A stretch of DNA of 64,000 nucleotides from Dendrosporobacter quercicolus (GTDB taxonomy: Bacteria > Bacillota > Negativicutes > DSM-1736 > Dendrosporobacteraceae), in NCBI RefSeq assembly GCF_900104455.1, contig NZ_FNHB01000008.1:1-64000 (forward strand), given 5' to 3'. Position numbers and translations under genes: made by a program. Below, piece after piece: positions 1 through 7,380 of this stretch. The notes under the pieces are model-generated. The model saw only the letters and a list, made by a program, of their open reading frames with translations, was not told the origin of the DNA and made no database searches. Positions within the stretch are counted from its first letter, which is position 1; each line of letters starts with the position of its first letter.

Positions 1-146
1 CCTCGGTGGTTAGTAAGTTGAACAGGCGTAAGTTAAGTTTAAGTGAAACGAACCACAGAGTACACAGAGTTAACGGAGGGGGAATCAAGGTTTGAAAAAA
101 GTGATCCGTAACCCTCTGTGTCCTCTGTGTCCTCGGTGGTTAGTAA
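1..146. repeat. CACAGAG-type imperfect inverted repeat, plus the tail of a preceding copy
   Basis: The left arm (51-80, beginning AACCACAGAGTACACAGAG) is roughly complementary to the right arm (112-141, ending CCTCGGTGGTT). Positions 1-16 repeat 132-147 exactly (CCTCGGTGGTTAGTAA), so the window seems to open on the end of another copy. A related element lies at 11633-11738. The element is non-coding and sits just upstream of the first gene. It could be a dispersed intergenic repeat or a transcription barrier; the sequence alone does not decide. Confidence 0.65.
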
Positions 147-179
147 TCAGTGGTTAATAAAAGGAAACGAGGTGATTTT

Positions 180-953
180 ATGCTGAGGATTGAGAATCTG
201 CATAAACAGTTTGGCGATTTAGCGGCTGTTGACGGGCTTAATCTGCAGGTCGGGCGAGGGGAGACCGTTGTTATGATGGGGCCGTCCGGCTGCGGGAAAT
301 CGACAACCATTCGTACGGTCAACCGGCTGGTTGAGCCGGACCGCGGCCGGATTATGTTTGGCGATATCGATATTACCAAACTAAATGCCGATGAATTAAT
401 GGCAGTCCGGAAAAAAATCGGTTTTGTATTTCAACAGTTTAATCTGATTCATCGACTGACAGCCCTGGAAAATGTTATGCTGGGACTGGTTATGGACGGT
501 ATGCCGCGGGAAATTGCCCGGGCTAAGGCCGGTGCGGCCCTGATCAAAGTCGGTCTGGACAAGCATTTTCAGCATAAGCCTGGTGAAATGTCAGGCGGTC
601 AGCAGCAGCGGGTGGGAATCGCCAGAGCTTTGGCTTTTGAGCCGGAGCTCATGCTGTGGGATGAACCGACGGCTTCACTTGATCCCATTTTAGTCCGGGA
701 AGTGCTGGTCGTCATGGAGGAACTGGCCAAATACCGGGCCAGCACGATGCTGGTAGTAACGCATGAGCTGTCTTTTGCGTTGCACGTGGCTGACCGGATT
801 GTATTGATGAATAAAGGCCGGGTTGTGGAAGAAGGCGTTCCGACCCAGGTCTTTGTCAAGCCGCAGTCCTCAATTGGCGAGCAGTATAAGGAGCTGATCG
901 AGTATCAGATGAATACCAGCGCCCTGACTCTGGCCGGCAAGCGCATTGCCTAG
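180..953 (+). CDS. Amino-acid-type ABC transporter ATP-binding protein
   Basis: This 257-residue protein is a single ABC nucleotide-binding domain that would power a membrane permease at the cytoplasmic face. It has Walker A GPSGCGKST, a Q-loop (FVFQQFNLI), signature MSGGQQQR, Walker B LMLWDEPTASLD and an H-loop (VTHE). The length and motif wording fit the polar amino-acid GlnQ/HisP subgroup. ATG 180 is preferred over an upstream in-frame ATG at 150 because GAGGTGA (169-175) is correctly spaced before it. The permease and binding protein are not in the window; they may lie upstream or be encoded elsewhere. The following gene begins the lipid A operon, so the proximity may be coincidental. The substrate cannot be read from the sequence. 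Confidence 0.9.
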   Translation: MLRIENLHKQFGDLAAVDGLNLQVGRGETVVMMGPSGCGKSTTIRTVNRLVEPDRGRIMFGDIDITKLNADELMAVRKKIGFVFQQFNLIHRLTALENVMLGLVMDGMPREIARAKAGAALIKVGLDKHFQHKPGEMSGGQQQRVGIARALAFEPELMLWDEPTASLDPILVREVLVVMEELAKYRASTMLVVTHELSFALHVADRIVLMNKGRVVEEGVPTQVFVKPQSSIGEQYKELIEYQMNTSALTLAGKRIA

Positions 954-1031
954 TATTTTTATCATTTCCCCTTGCAGGAACTGCTAATATTTTGTAGAAT
1001 AGACAAAGGTTATCATGTCAGGAGGATTTTC

Positions 1032-1871
1032 ATGCAGCATCAAACTACAGTCGGCAGGGCGGTTACGTATACCGGCATCGGGCTTCATTCCGGGCGGGAT
1101 GTAACCATTACCTTAAATCCCGCTCCCATTGATACCGGAATTATTTTTGCGCGGGTTGATCTGCCCGGTGCGCCGCAGGTGGCGGCCACAGCCGGAAATG
1201 TTACTGCTGCAATGCGGGCTACAACCTTAGAAACCGGGTTGGCCAAGGTATTTACGGTAGAGCATTTGCTGGCTGCGTTTGCCGCAATGCAGGTGGATAA
1301 CTGTCGTGTGGCAATTGATTCAGTAGAACCGCCGGTCGCAGATGGCAGTTCATTGCCCTTTGTTGAACTTATCCGGCAGGCGGGCCTTGCGTCTCAACCT
1401 GCTTTGCGGAAGTTCATACGGGTCAATACAGCTCAGCTGGTACGGCATGAAGATAGATTTATTGCAATATTGCCCTACGATGGATTTAGAATCAGCTTTA
1501 CTTCAGTTAACCCGCATCCGTTATTGGGCGTGCAGTTCGGAGATTATGAAATACATCCGGACGCTTTTATCCGGGATATTGCACCAGCCAGAACCATTGG
1601 CTTTATGCATGAAGTGGAGGCCCTTAAAGCCCAGGGCTTGGCCTTAGGCGGAAGTTTGGAAAATGCGGTGGTGTATGATGACAAGACGGTATTAACCCCG
1701 CTGCGTTTTGCCGACGAACTGGTACGGCATAAAATACTGGACGTCATTGGCGATCTGGCGCTGGCCGGCTGCTTACGCGGCCATGTGGTGGCCGTCAAAT
1801 CAGGCCATGCGTTAAATACGGCGCTGGCTCAAAAAATATTAGCTAGTCAACAAGCAACCGTTAACGGTTGA
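1032..1871 (+). CDS. lpxC: UDP-3-O-acyl-N-acetylglucosamine deacetylase LpxC
   Basis: LpxC is the zinc-dependent, committing deacetylase of lipid A synthesis in the cytoplasm. The 279-residue product starts with QTTVGRAVTYTGIGLHSG, carries EHLLAAF with the first zinc histidine and the PVADGSSLPF motif, and ends with HKILDVIGDLAL (second histidine and the aspartate ligand) and a catalytic SGHALN histidine. The length is normal for a single-function LpxC; it is not fused to FabZ as in Bacteroidetes. ATG 1032 follows GGAGG at 1021-1025; in-frame upstream codons have no ribosome site. It begins the lpxC-fabZ-lpxA run. Confidence 0.97.
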   Translation: MQHQTTVGRAVTYTGIGLHSGRDVTITLNPAPIDTGIIFARVDLPGAPQVAATAGNVTAAMRATTLETGLAKVFTVEHLLAAFAAMQVDNCRVAIDSVEPPVADGSSLPFVELIRQAGLASQPALRKFIRVNTAQLVRHEDRFIAILPYDGFRISFTSVNPHPLLGVQFGDYEIHPDAFIRDIAPARTIGFMHEVEALKAQGLALGGSLENAVVYDDKTVLTPLRFADELVRHKILDVIGDLALAGCLRGHVVAVKSGHALNTALAQKILASQQATVNG

Positions 1872-1896
1872 TGTGTAATTTGCGAGGGAGTTGAAT

Positions 1897-2325
1897 ATGA
1901 TAATGCTATCGGCGACTGAAATACAAAAAATCATTCCACACAGGTATCCAATGCTACTGGTTGACCGTATTCTTGAACTGGAACCAATGAAGCGGGCGGT
2001 AGGAATAAAGAATGTTACGATTACCGAACCTTTTTTTCAAGGACATTTTCCCGGGCAACCAGTAATGCCGGGCGTACTCATTTTAGAGGCTATGGCTCAG
2101 GTTGGAGCGGTAGCCACGCTTTATCCGGCGGAGAACCGGGGCAAAGTGGCGCTGTTTGCCAGCATTGACCGGGTAAAATTCCGTAAACCGGTAGTGCCCG
2201 GCGATCAATTGCGGATGGTAGCCGAACTGATTAAAATTCGCGGCGGCATGGGTAAACTATGGTGTGAAGCATTTGTTGACGACCAATTGGTAGCCGAAGG
2301 TGAGCTAATGTTTGCTATGGGCTGA
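1897..2325 (+). CDS. fabZ: 3-hydroxyacyl-ACP dehydratase FabZ
   Basis: FabZ removes water from 3-hydroxyacyl-ACP in fatty-acid synthesis and competes with LpxA for the same hydroxyacyl-ACP pool. The 142-residue hot-dog protein has the N-terminal [13 protein letters not shown] motif, the catalytic histidine in [14 protein letters not shown] and the catalytic glutamate in [13 protein letters not shown] 1897 follows GAGGGAG (1884-1890) with good spacing; a TTG six bases upstream is less likely. It lies 25 bp after lpxC, so the two are probably co-transcribed. Confidence 0.96.
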   Translation: MIMLSATEIQKIIPHRYPMLLVDRILELEPMKRAVGIKNVTITEPFFQGHFPGQPVMPGVLILEAMAQVGAVATLYPAENRGKVALFASIDRVKFRKPVVPGDQLRMVAELIKIRGGMGKLWCEAFVDDQLVAEGELMFAMG

Positions 2326-2674
2326 TAAAAAGGCTTTTTGTTGAAAGAAGTTGAAAAATAGTTATAAATGCCTGTAATAATGAGAAATATTGCGTTATTT
2401 CGGCAAAATGACTGAATATGGTAAAAAATGACCTGTTAAAATTAGACTGACCGGCTGGACTATATATACAGATATTGATCCATAAGGCTGGCTTCAAGCT
2501 GCGGAAAGGTTATTGCACTGAATCCGGCCGGTGTGATCCAGGTCTAACCATGCTTGACAGTGTTTCCGAAGGACGTAAATCCTGTAGACCGGTTTAGGTA
2601 ATGGATAAATGATAACTTATACTACTAGTTTGATCGTTAGGTAATGAAAATTACCGCGTTTAGAAGGAGTTGAT
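2326..2674. other. 349-bp gap between fabZ and lpxA, nothing identified
   Basis: No open frame with a ribosome site and no clear terminator hairpin were seen here. The stretch is A+T-rich at the left and mixed at the right, and ends in a strong AAGGAG (2664-2669) serving lpxA. Its length, inside an otherwise tight operon, leaves room for an internal promoter or leader, but I found no motif I recognise. Confidence 0.5.
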
Positions 2675-3502
2675 ATGCTGATGAAACCGGAAAAGGTTGT
2701 GATCGCTTTACGGAAGATACATGAAACAGCGGTCGTTCACCCTGGCGCCCGCATCGGCAAAGATGTTGAAATTGGTCCCTATGCTGTTATCGGTGAACAT
2801 GTCCTGATTGATGACGGAACAAAAATCGGCGCACATGTGGTCATTGACGGCTGGACCAGTATTGGTAAGAATTGTGAGATTTTTCCGAGTGCTTCGATTG
2901 GCTCTGAACCGCAGGATTTGAAATTCCGCGGTGAAAAAAGCTATGTTTTTATTGGCGACAATACGAAAATAAGAGAATTTGCCACCGTGAACCGGGCGAC
3001 CGGTGAAGGTGAGGAAACCCGTGTTGGCTCCAACTGTCTGCTGCAGGCTTATACTCATGTGGCCCATAATTGTGTTGTTGGCAATCATGTGATTATGTCC
3101 AATGCAGCCACTTTGGCCGGGCATGTTACGGTGGAAGACCGGGTAGTGATTGGCGGTCTGGCCGGTGTACACCAGTTTGTAAAGATCGGCCGCAACGCAA
3201 TGATTGGCGGTTTGACTAAAATTGTTCAGGACGTCCCGCCGTTTGTCATTGTTGACGGGCACCCGGCCAAGGTATCGGGCCTCAACAGTGTCGGCATGTC
3301 CCGGGCGGGCATTGGCGCGCCATCCCGCAGCCTGATTAAGAAAGCTTATAAGCTGTTGTATCGCTCAGGCTTAAGCCTTGCTCAGGCCATTGCAATGATT
3401 GAGCAGGAAGTCGATTCCTGTGAAGAGGTCGAACATTTTCTGCGGTTCCTGCGTAATGCCGAACGGGGGATTTGCAGGGGTCGCAAAGCGTCCGGCGATT
3501 AG
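2675..3502 (+). CDS. lpxA: UDP-N-acetylglucosamine O-acyltransferase LpxA
   Basis: LpxA transfers a 3-hydroxyacyl chain from ACP to UDP-GlcNAc, the first step of lipid A synthesis. The 275-residue protein is a left-handed beta helix: hexapeptide repeats of the [LIV]-G-x4 kind run from about residue 18 to 195, including the catalytic-histidine region LQAYTHVAHNC. A helical C-terminal domain follows (SLIKKAYKLLYRSGLSLAQA). It has about ten extra N-terminal residues compared with the Escherichia coli protein. ATG 2675 is supported by the AAGGAG just upstream; a second ATG six bases on is possible. Confidence 0.96.
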   Translation: MLMKPEKVVIALRKIHETAVVHPGARIGKDVEIGPYAVIGEHVLIDDGTKIGAHVVIDGWTSIGKNCEIFPSASIGSEPQDLKFRGEKSYVFIGDNTKIREFATVNRATGEGEETRVGSNCLLQAYTHVAHNCVVGNHVIMSNAATLAGHVTVEDRVVIGGLAGVHQFVKIGRNAMIGGLTKIVQDVPPFVIVDGHPAKVSGLNSVGMSRAGIGAPSRSLIKKAYKLLYRSGLSLAQAIAMIEQEVDSCEEVEHFLRFLRNAERGICRGRKASGD

Positions 3503-3539
3503 ACGCTTGTTGCAGCCGGTACCGGAGGGAGAACTGTTC

Positions 3540-4343
3540 ATGGAAAAAATTGGTTTATTGGCCGGCGTCGGAAGATTGCCGGTAGAATTTGCCCGTGCCG
3601 CTCGCGGCATGGGCTTTGGCGTAATCGCGGTGGCCGTGGTGCCTGAGGTGGATGAAGAACTTCAGCAGGTTGCCGATAAAACCGTACAGCTCAATATTGG
3701 TGAACTGGACCGGGTCATTCGCGTGTTGAAGGAAGAAGGGGTCAGTCAGGTCACGATGTTGGGCAAAGTAACGAAAGAATTGCTGTTCAGCGGTTCGGTC
3801 CGGCTCGATGACCGGCTGCAGAGAATGTTTGCCGCGCTGCCTGATAACCGTGATGATACGATCATGCTTGGCTTGGTGCGTGAATTGGCGTCTGAAGGGA
3901 TTGGCGTTTTCGATCAGACGGCTTTCATCCGTTCGCTTATGCCTGCGCCTGCTATTTTGACCAAGCGTGAGCCTTCGGCCGCGGAGCGGGCTGATATGGA
4001 GTTTGGCTTTAACATGGCCAAAGCCATTGGCGGTCTTGATATCGGTCAAACCGTTGTTGTGAAAAATCTGGCGGTTATGGCGGTGGAGGCCATTGAGGGA
4101 ACCGACGCCTGTATTTTGCGGGGCGGCCGGCTGAGCTGTGGCGGGGCTACCGTGGTCAAGGCCGCCAAACCGGATCAGGATCTCAGGTTTGATGTACCGG
4201 CCGTGGGGGTAAACACAATTCGGGCAATGTGTGAAGCGCAGGCCAAAGCTCTGGCGATTGAAGCCGGCAAGACACTTTTGGTTGACCGGGATAAAGTAAT
4301 TAAAATTGCGGATGAATGTGGAATAACTATTGTTGCTATGTAA
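3540..4343 (+). CDS. lpxI: UDP-2,3-diacylglucosamine pyrophosphatase LpxI
   Basis: LpxI (formerly DUF1009) hydrolyses UDP-2,3-diacylglucosamine to lipid X and UMP, replacing the unrelated LpxH of enterobacteria. The 267-residue product has the family opening EKIGLLAGVGRLPVEFARAA, the central GKVTKELLF stretch and the C-terminal catalytic-domain signatures EAIEGTDACILRGG and DLRFDVPAVG. Start ATG 3540 follows GGAGGGA (3524-3530). An in-frame extension upstream overlaps lpxA and is rejected. Its place between lpxA and lpxB matches the order of reactions. Confidence 0.95.
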   Translation: MEKIGLLAGVGRLPVEFARAARGMGFGVIAVAVVPEVDEELQQVADKTVQLNIGELDRVIRVLKEEGVSQVTMLGKVTKELLFSGSVRLDDRLQRMFAALPDNRDDTIMLGLVRELASEGIGVFDQTAFIRSLMPAPAILTKREPSAAERADMEFGFNMAKAIGGLDIGQTVVVKNLAVMAVEAIEGTDACILRGGRLSCGGATVVKAAKPDQDLRFDVPAVGVNTIRAMCEAQAKALAIEAGKTLLVDRDKVIKIADECGITIVAM

Positions 4344-4358
4344 ATATTAATAACAAGA

Positions 4359-4406
4359 ACGCGAAGGGCGCGGAGGATGTTTGTCACTGAGCGTCTTCGC
4401 GTTTTT
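4359..4406 (+). terminator. Inverted repeat with T-run between lpxI and lpxB
   Basis: ACGCGAAG (4359-4366) pairs with CTTCGCGT (4395-4402), and a short T-run follows. The 28-base loop is long for an intrinsic terminator, and the next gene continues the same pathway, so this may be an attenuator or a member of the intergenic repeat family rather than an operon end. Confidence 0.4.
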
Positions 4407-4464
4407 ATCTATCCTTAAGGCAAACTATTGTTTCATTGTATTATGGCGTTTATGGAGGAAGATT

Positions 4465-5625
4465 ATGGTCAAAGTCATGATTTCGGCGGGCGAGGCGTCA
4501 GGCGATTTACACGGAGCCAGTGTAGCCGCAGCGTTAAAACAACTCCAGCCAGGCATCAAGCTGTTGGGTATGGGGGGACAGGCTATGCGGTCAGCCGGAG
4601 TGGATATTGTGCATGACATCGCCGATTTAGGGGTGATTGGCTTTGTCGAAGTAGTAAGAAATTTGCCCAGATTATTTAAGCTCCGCGACAGCCTTGTCGA
4701 AGTGATGCGGCTGGAACGACCTGACGTGCTGGTGGTTATCGATTATCCCGATTTTAATATGCGCCTGGCCGAAAAAGCCGGACAGCTGGGCATTCCGGTA
4801 GTTTCCTATATTAGTCCTTCCGCCTGGGCCTGGCGGAAGGGCCGGGCGAAAAGTGTCGCCAAAGTGGTAACCCGCCTGGCGGCAATATTTCCGTTCGAGG
4901 CCGATGTTTACCGGGAAGCCGGCGCCAATGTTGCTTTTGTCGGTCATCCGTTGTTGGATATTGTAAAGCCGGAAATGTCCCGGCCGCAGGCCTATGCTTT
5001 TTTTCAGGCCGAGCCATCCCGTCCGGTCGTTCTGCTGTTGCCGGGCAGCCGTACGCAGGAAATTGGCAGTTTGCTGCCGGTAATGCTGGCAGCCGGCGAG
5101 AAGATTGTCGAAGCAGTGCCTGGTTGTCAGTTTTTTTTACCGCTGGCCTCGACAATTTCCCGGGAAATGCTGCAAGATATTTTAAATAATTCCCAGCTTA
5201 ATGTTACAATAACGAATGAACGGACCTATGATTTAATGACCATTGCCGATGTCGCCATTGCGGCTTCAGGCACTGTGACGCTGGAGGCGGCGCTGTTGGG
5301 CCTGCCCAGTGTGGTTGTTTACAAGGTTGCGGCTTCCTCGTATTGGCTGGCTAAATTGCTGGTGAAAATTCCTCATGTCAGTTTACCGAATATTGTCGCC
5401 GGCCGCCGGATTATTCCGGAGCTGCTGCAGGCCGACGCCAACGCCGGGGGCATTGCCCGCGAGGCGCTGGCCATACTGCTGGACCCGGCTGAAAAAAGAC
5501 GCTTGCAGCAGGATTTGCAGGAAGTACGGTGCAAACTCGGTGAACCGGGTGCAGTCGAACGGGTTGCTAAAGTTATTCTAGAGGTTGCAGCTGCCCAGCC
5601 AGGAGGCGCCAATGAACACTTATAA
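4465..5625 (+). CDS. lpxB: Lipid-A-disaccharide synthase LpxB
   Basis: LpxB (GT19) joins lipid X and UDP-diacylglucosamine to the lipid A disaccharide at the inner face of the inner membrane. The 386-residue protein has the N-terminal SAGEASGDLHGA motif, GMGGQAMRSAGV, the YISPSAWAWRKGR region, and the C-terminal nucleotide site LLPGSRTQEI and AASGTVTLEAALLGLP. Start ATG 4465 has GGAGGA at 4455-4460. Its 3' end overlaps msbA by 14 bp, which indicates translational coupling. Confidence 0.96.
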   Translation: MVKVMISAGEASGDLHGASVAAALKQLQPGIKLLGMGGQAMRSAGVDIVHDIADLGVIGFVEVVRNLPRLFKLRDSLVEVMRLERPDVLVVIDYPDFNMRLAEKAGQLGIPVVSYISPSAWAWRKGRAKSVAKVVTRLAAIFPFEADVYREAGANVAFVGHPLLDIVKPEMSRPQAYAFFQAEPSRPVVLLLPGSRTQEIGSLLPVMLAAGEKIVEAVPGCQFFLPLASTISREMLQDILNNSQLNVTITNERTYDLMTIADVAIAASGTVTLEAALLGLPSVVVYKVAASSYWLAKLLVKIPHVSLPNIVAGRRIIPELLQADANAGGIAREALAILLDPAEKRRLQQDLQEVRCKLGEPGAVERVAKVILEVAAAQPGGANEHL

Positions 5626-7345
5626 ACGTCTAATCAGTTATATTAAACCTTACTTGCCGCGCCTGGCGGTAGCCATTGTCTGTATCATTGCCGCCGCCAG
5701 CGCTAACTTATATGTGCCGTGGGTCATTAAGGAAGTTATTGACAAGGTGCTGGCCGAAAAAGATATGATGATGCTCAATGCCATTGCCGCCGCTATTGTC
5801 GTGGTTTATCTGCTGCGGGGAATCTTCTATTACGGTCAGACTTATCTGATGTCTTATATCGGACAGCGGGTAGTCATTGATATCCGGCAGGCAGTTTACC
5901 GCCACATGCAGCGGCTTTCCCTGTCTTATTACGAAAAAAGGAAAACCGGCACCATGATGAGTTACATCACCAATGATGTCGCCGCGCTGCAGGGCGCACT
6001 GGTCGAAAGTGTGATTGAGATGGTAACTGAGGCGGCTATTTTGCTGGGGTCACTGGCAATGATGTTTTACCTGCATTGGAAACTGACGATGTTAACCCTG
6101 ATCACTCTGCCGATGGTCGGGGTAACCATCAATTTATTTGGCCGGAAATTGCGGAAAACCAGCGCAGTAATGCAGGAACGGGCCGCCGATATCACTTCAG
6201 TGCTGCAGGAAACGATTTCGGCGGTCAGAGTGATAAAATCTTTTGTCCGTGAAGAATACGAGAGTGAACGGTTTGGGCGGGAAAATTTTTCGAATTTCCG
6301 GGCGCAAATGAAAAATGCCCAGCTCATGGCTACGTTAACGCCCGTTATTGAGTTTTTGGCGGCAATCGGCGTTACGGTGATCATCTGGTATGGCGGCTGG
6401 GAGGTCATTAACGGCAGCCTGACGGCGGGAGCGTTAATCGCCTTTTTGGTCTATACGGTCAATTTGTCCAATCCGATTAAACGCCTGAGCCGGGTCTATG
6501 GCAATATTCAGAAAGCGATGGCTGCTGCTGAACGGGTTTTCGGCGTATTGGATACCGTACCGGAAATTCAGGATATACCCGGCGCTGTGGAACTGCCTGT
6601 GATTAACGGCGAGGTGGCCTTCCACCATGTCACTTTCGAATATAAACCGGGCGAACCGGTGCTCAGTGATATTTCGCTGACGGCAAAACCGGGCCAGATG
6701 GTAGCCATTGTCGGGCCAAGCGGCTCCGGAAAAACGACCATTGCCAACCTTATCCCGCGTTTTTACGAGCCGGTGGACGGCTATATCAGCATTGACGGCA
6801 CTGACATTAAAACAGTGAAACTGGATTCGCTGCGCCAACAGATTGGCATGGTGCCTCAGGAAACGGTGCTTTTTAACGGAACGGTTTACGACAATATCTT
6901 ATATGGAAATCTTATGGCGGCTTATGATGAGGTAATTGAGGCTGCCAGGGCCGCTAACGCCCATAAGTTTATTATGGATATGCCTGACGGCTATGACACG
7001 CAAATTGGCGAGCGCGGCTCCAAACTATCCGGCGGCCAGCGGCAGCGCATTGCGATTGCCCGCGCCATTTTAAAAAATCCCCGGGTGCTGATCCTGGATG
7101 AAGCAACCTCGGCCTTGGATACGGAAAGTGAAAAACTGGTGCAGGAAGCGCTGGATCAGCTTATGCTTAACCGGACTTCTTTTGTCATTGCCCATCGTTT
7201 GTCAACCGTTTTACGGGCCGACATCATTCTGGTGATGGAAGGCGGCAAAATTGCCGAAAGGGGCACCCACGCCGAATTGTTAAGGCTGGGTGGTATCTAT
7301 AGCAAGCTCTATCAGGTGCAGTTTAACAGCAAGAAAGATGAATGA
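5612..7345 (+). CDS. msbA: Lipid A export ATP-binding/permease protein MsbA
   Basis: The 577-residue half-transporter flips core-lipid A across the inner membrane. It has an N-terminal six-helix exporter domain (about residues 1-315) and a C-terminal nucleotide-binding domain with Walker A GPSGSGKTT, signature LSGGQRQR, Walker B VLILDEATSALD and an H-loop (IAHRLS). ATG 5612 follows AGGAGG (5601-5606) and overlaps the lpxB end. The context between lpxB and the Kdo transferase/4'-kinase gene supports MsbA over a generic exporter of the same fold. Confidence 0.93.
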   Translation: MNTYKRLISYIKPYLPRLAVAIVCIIAAASANLYVPWVIKEVIDKVLAEKDMMMLNAIAAAIVVVYLLRGIFYYGQTYLMSYIGQRVVIDIRQAVYRHMQRLSLSYYEKRKTGTMMSYITNDVAALQGALVESVIEMVTEAAILLGSLAMMFYLHWKLTMLTLITLPMVGVTINLFGRKLRKTSAVMQERAADITSVLQETISAVRVIKSFVREEYESERFGRENFSNFRAQMKNAQLMATLTPVIEFLAAIGVTVIIWYGGWEVINGSLTAGALIAFLVYTVNLSNPIKRLSRVYGNIQKAMAAAERVFGVLDTVPEIQDIPGAVELPVINGEVAFHHVTFEYKPGEPVLSDISLTAKPGQMVAIVGPSGSGKTTIANLIPRFYEPVDGYISIDGTDIKTVKLDSLRQQIGMVPQETVLFNGTVYDNILYGNLMAAYDEVIEAARAANAHKFIMDMPDGYDTQIGERGSKLSGGQRQRIAIARAILKNPRVLILDEATSALDTESEKLVQEALDQLMLNRTSFVIAHRLSTVLRADIILVMEGGKIAERGTHAELLRLGGIYSKLYQVQFNSKKDE

Positions 7346-7380
7346 TGACGCAAGGTACTAATTAGAAAGAGGTATCGTCA

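Noticed and set aside
2708-3262. Minus-strand open frame of 184 codons opposite lpxA
   Set aside because: It mirrors the hexapeptide-repeat codons of lpxA, which tend to open the reverse frame.
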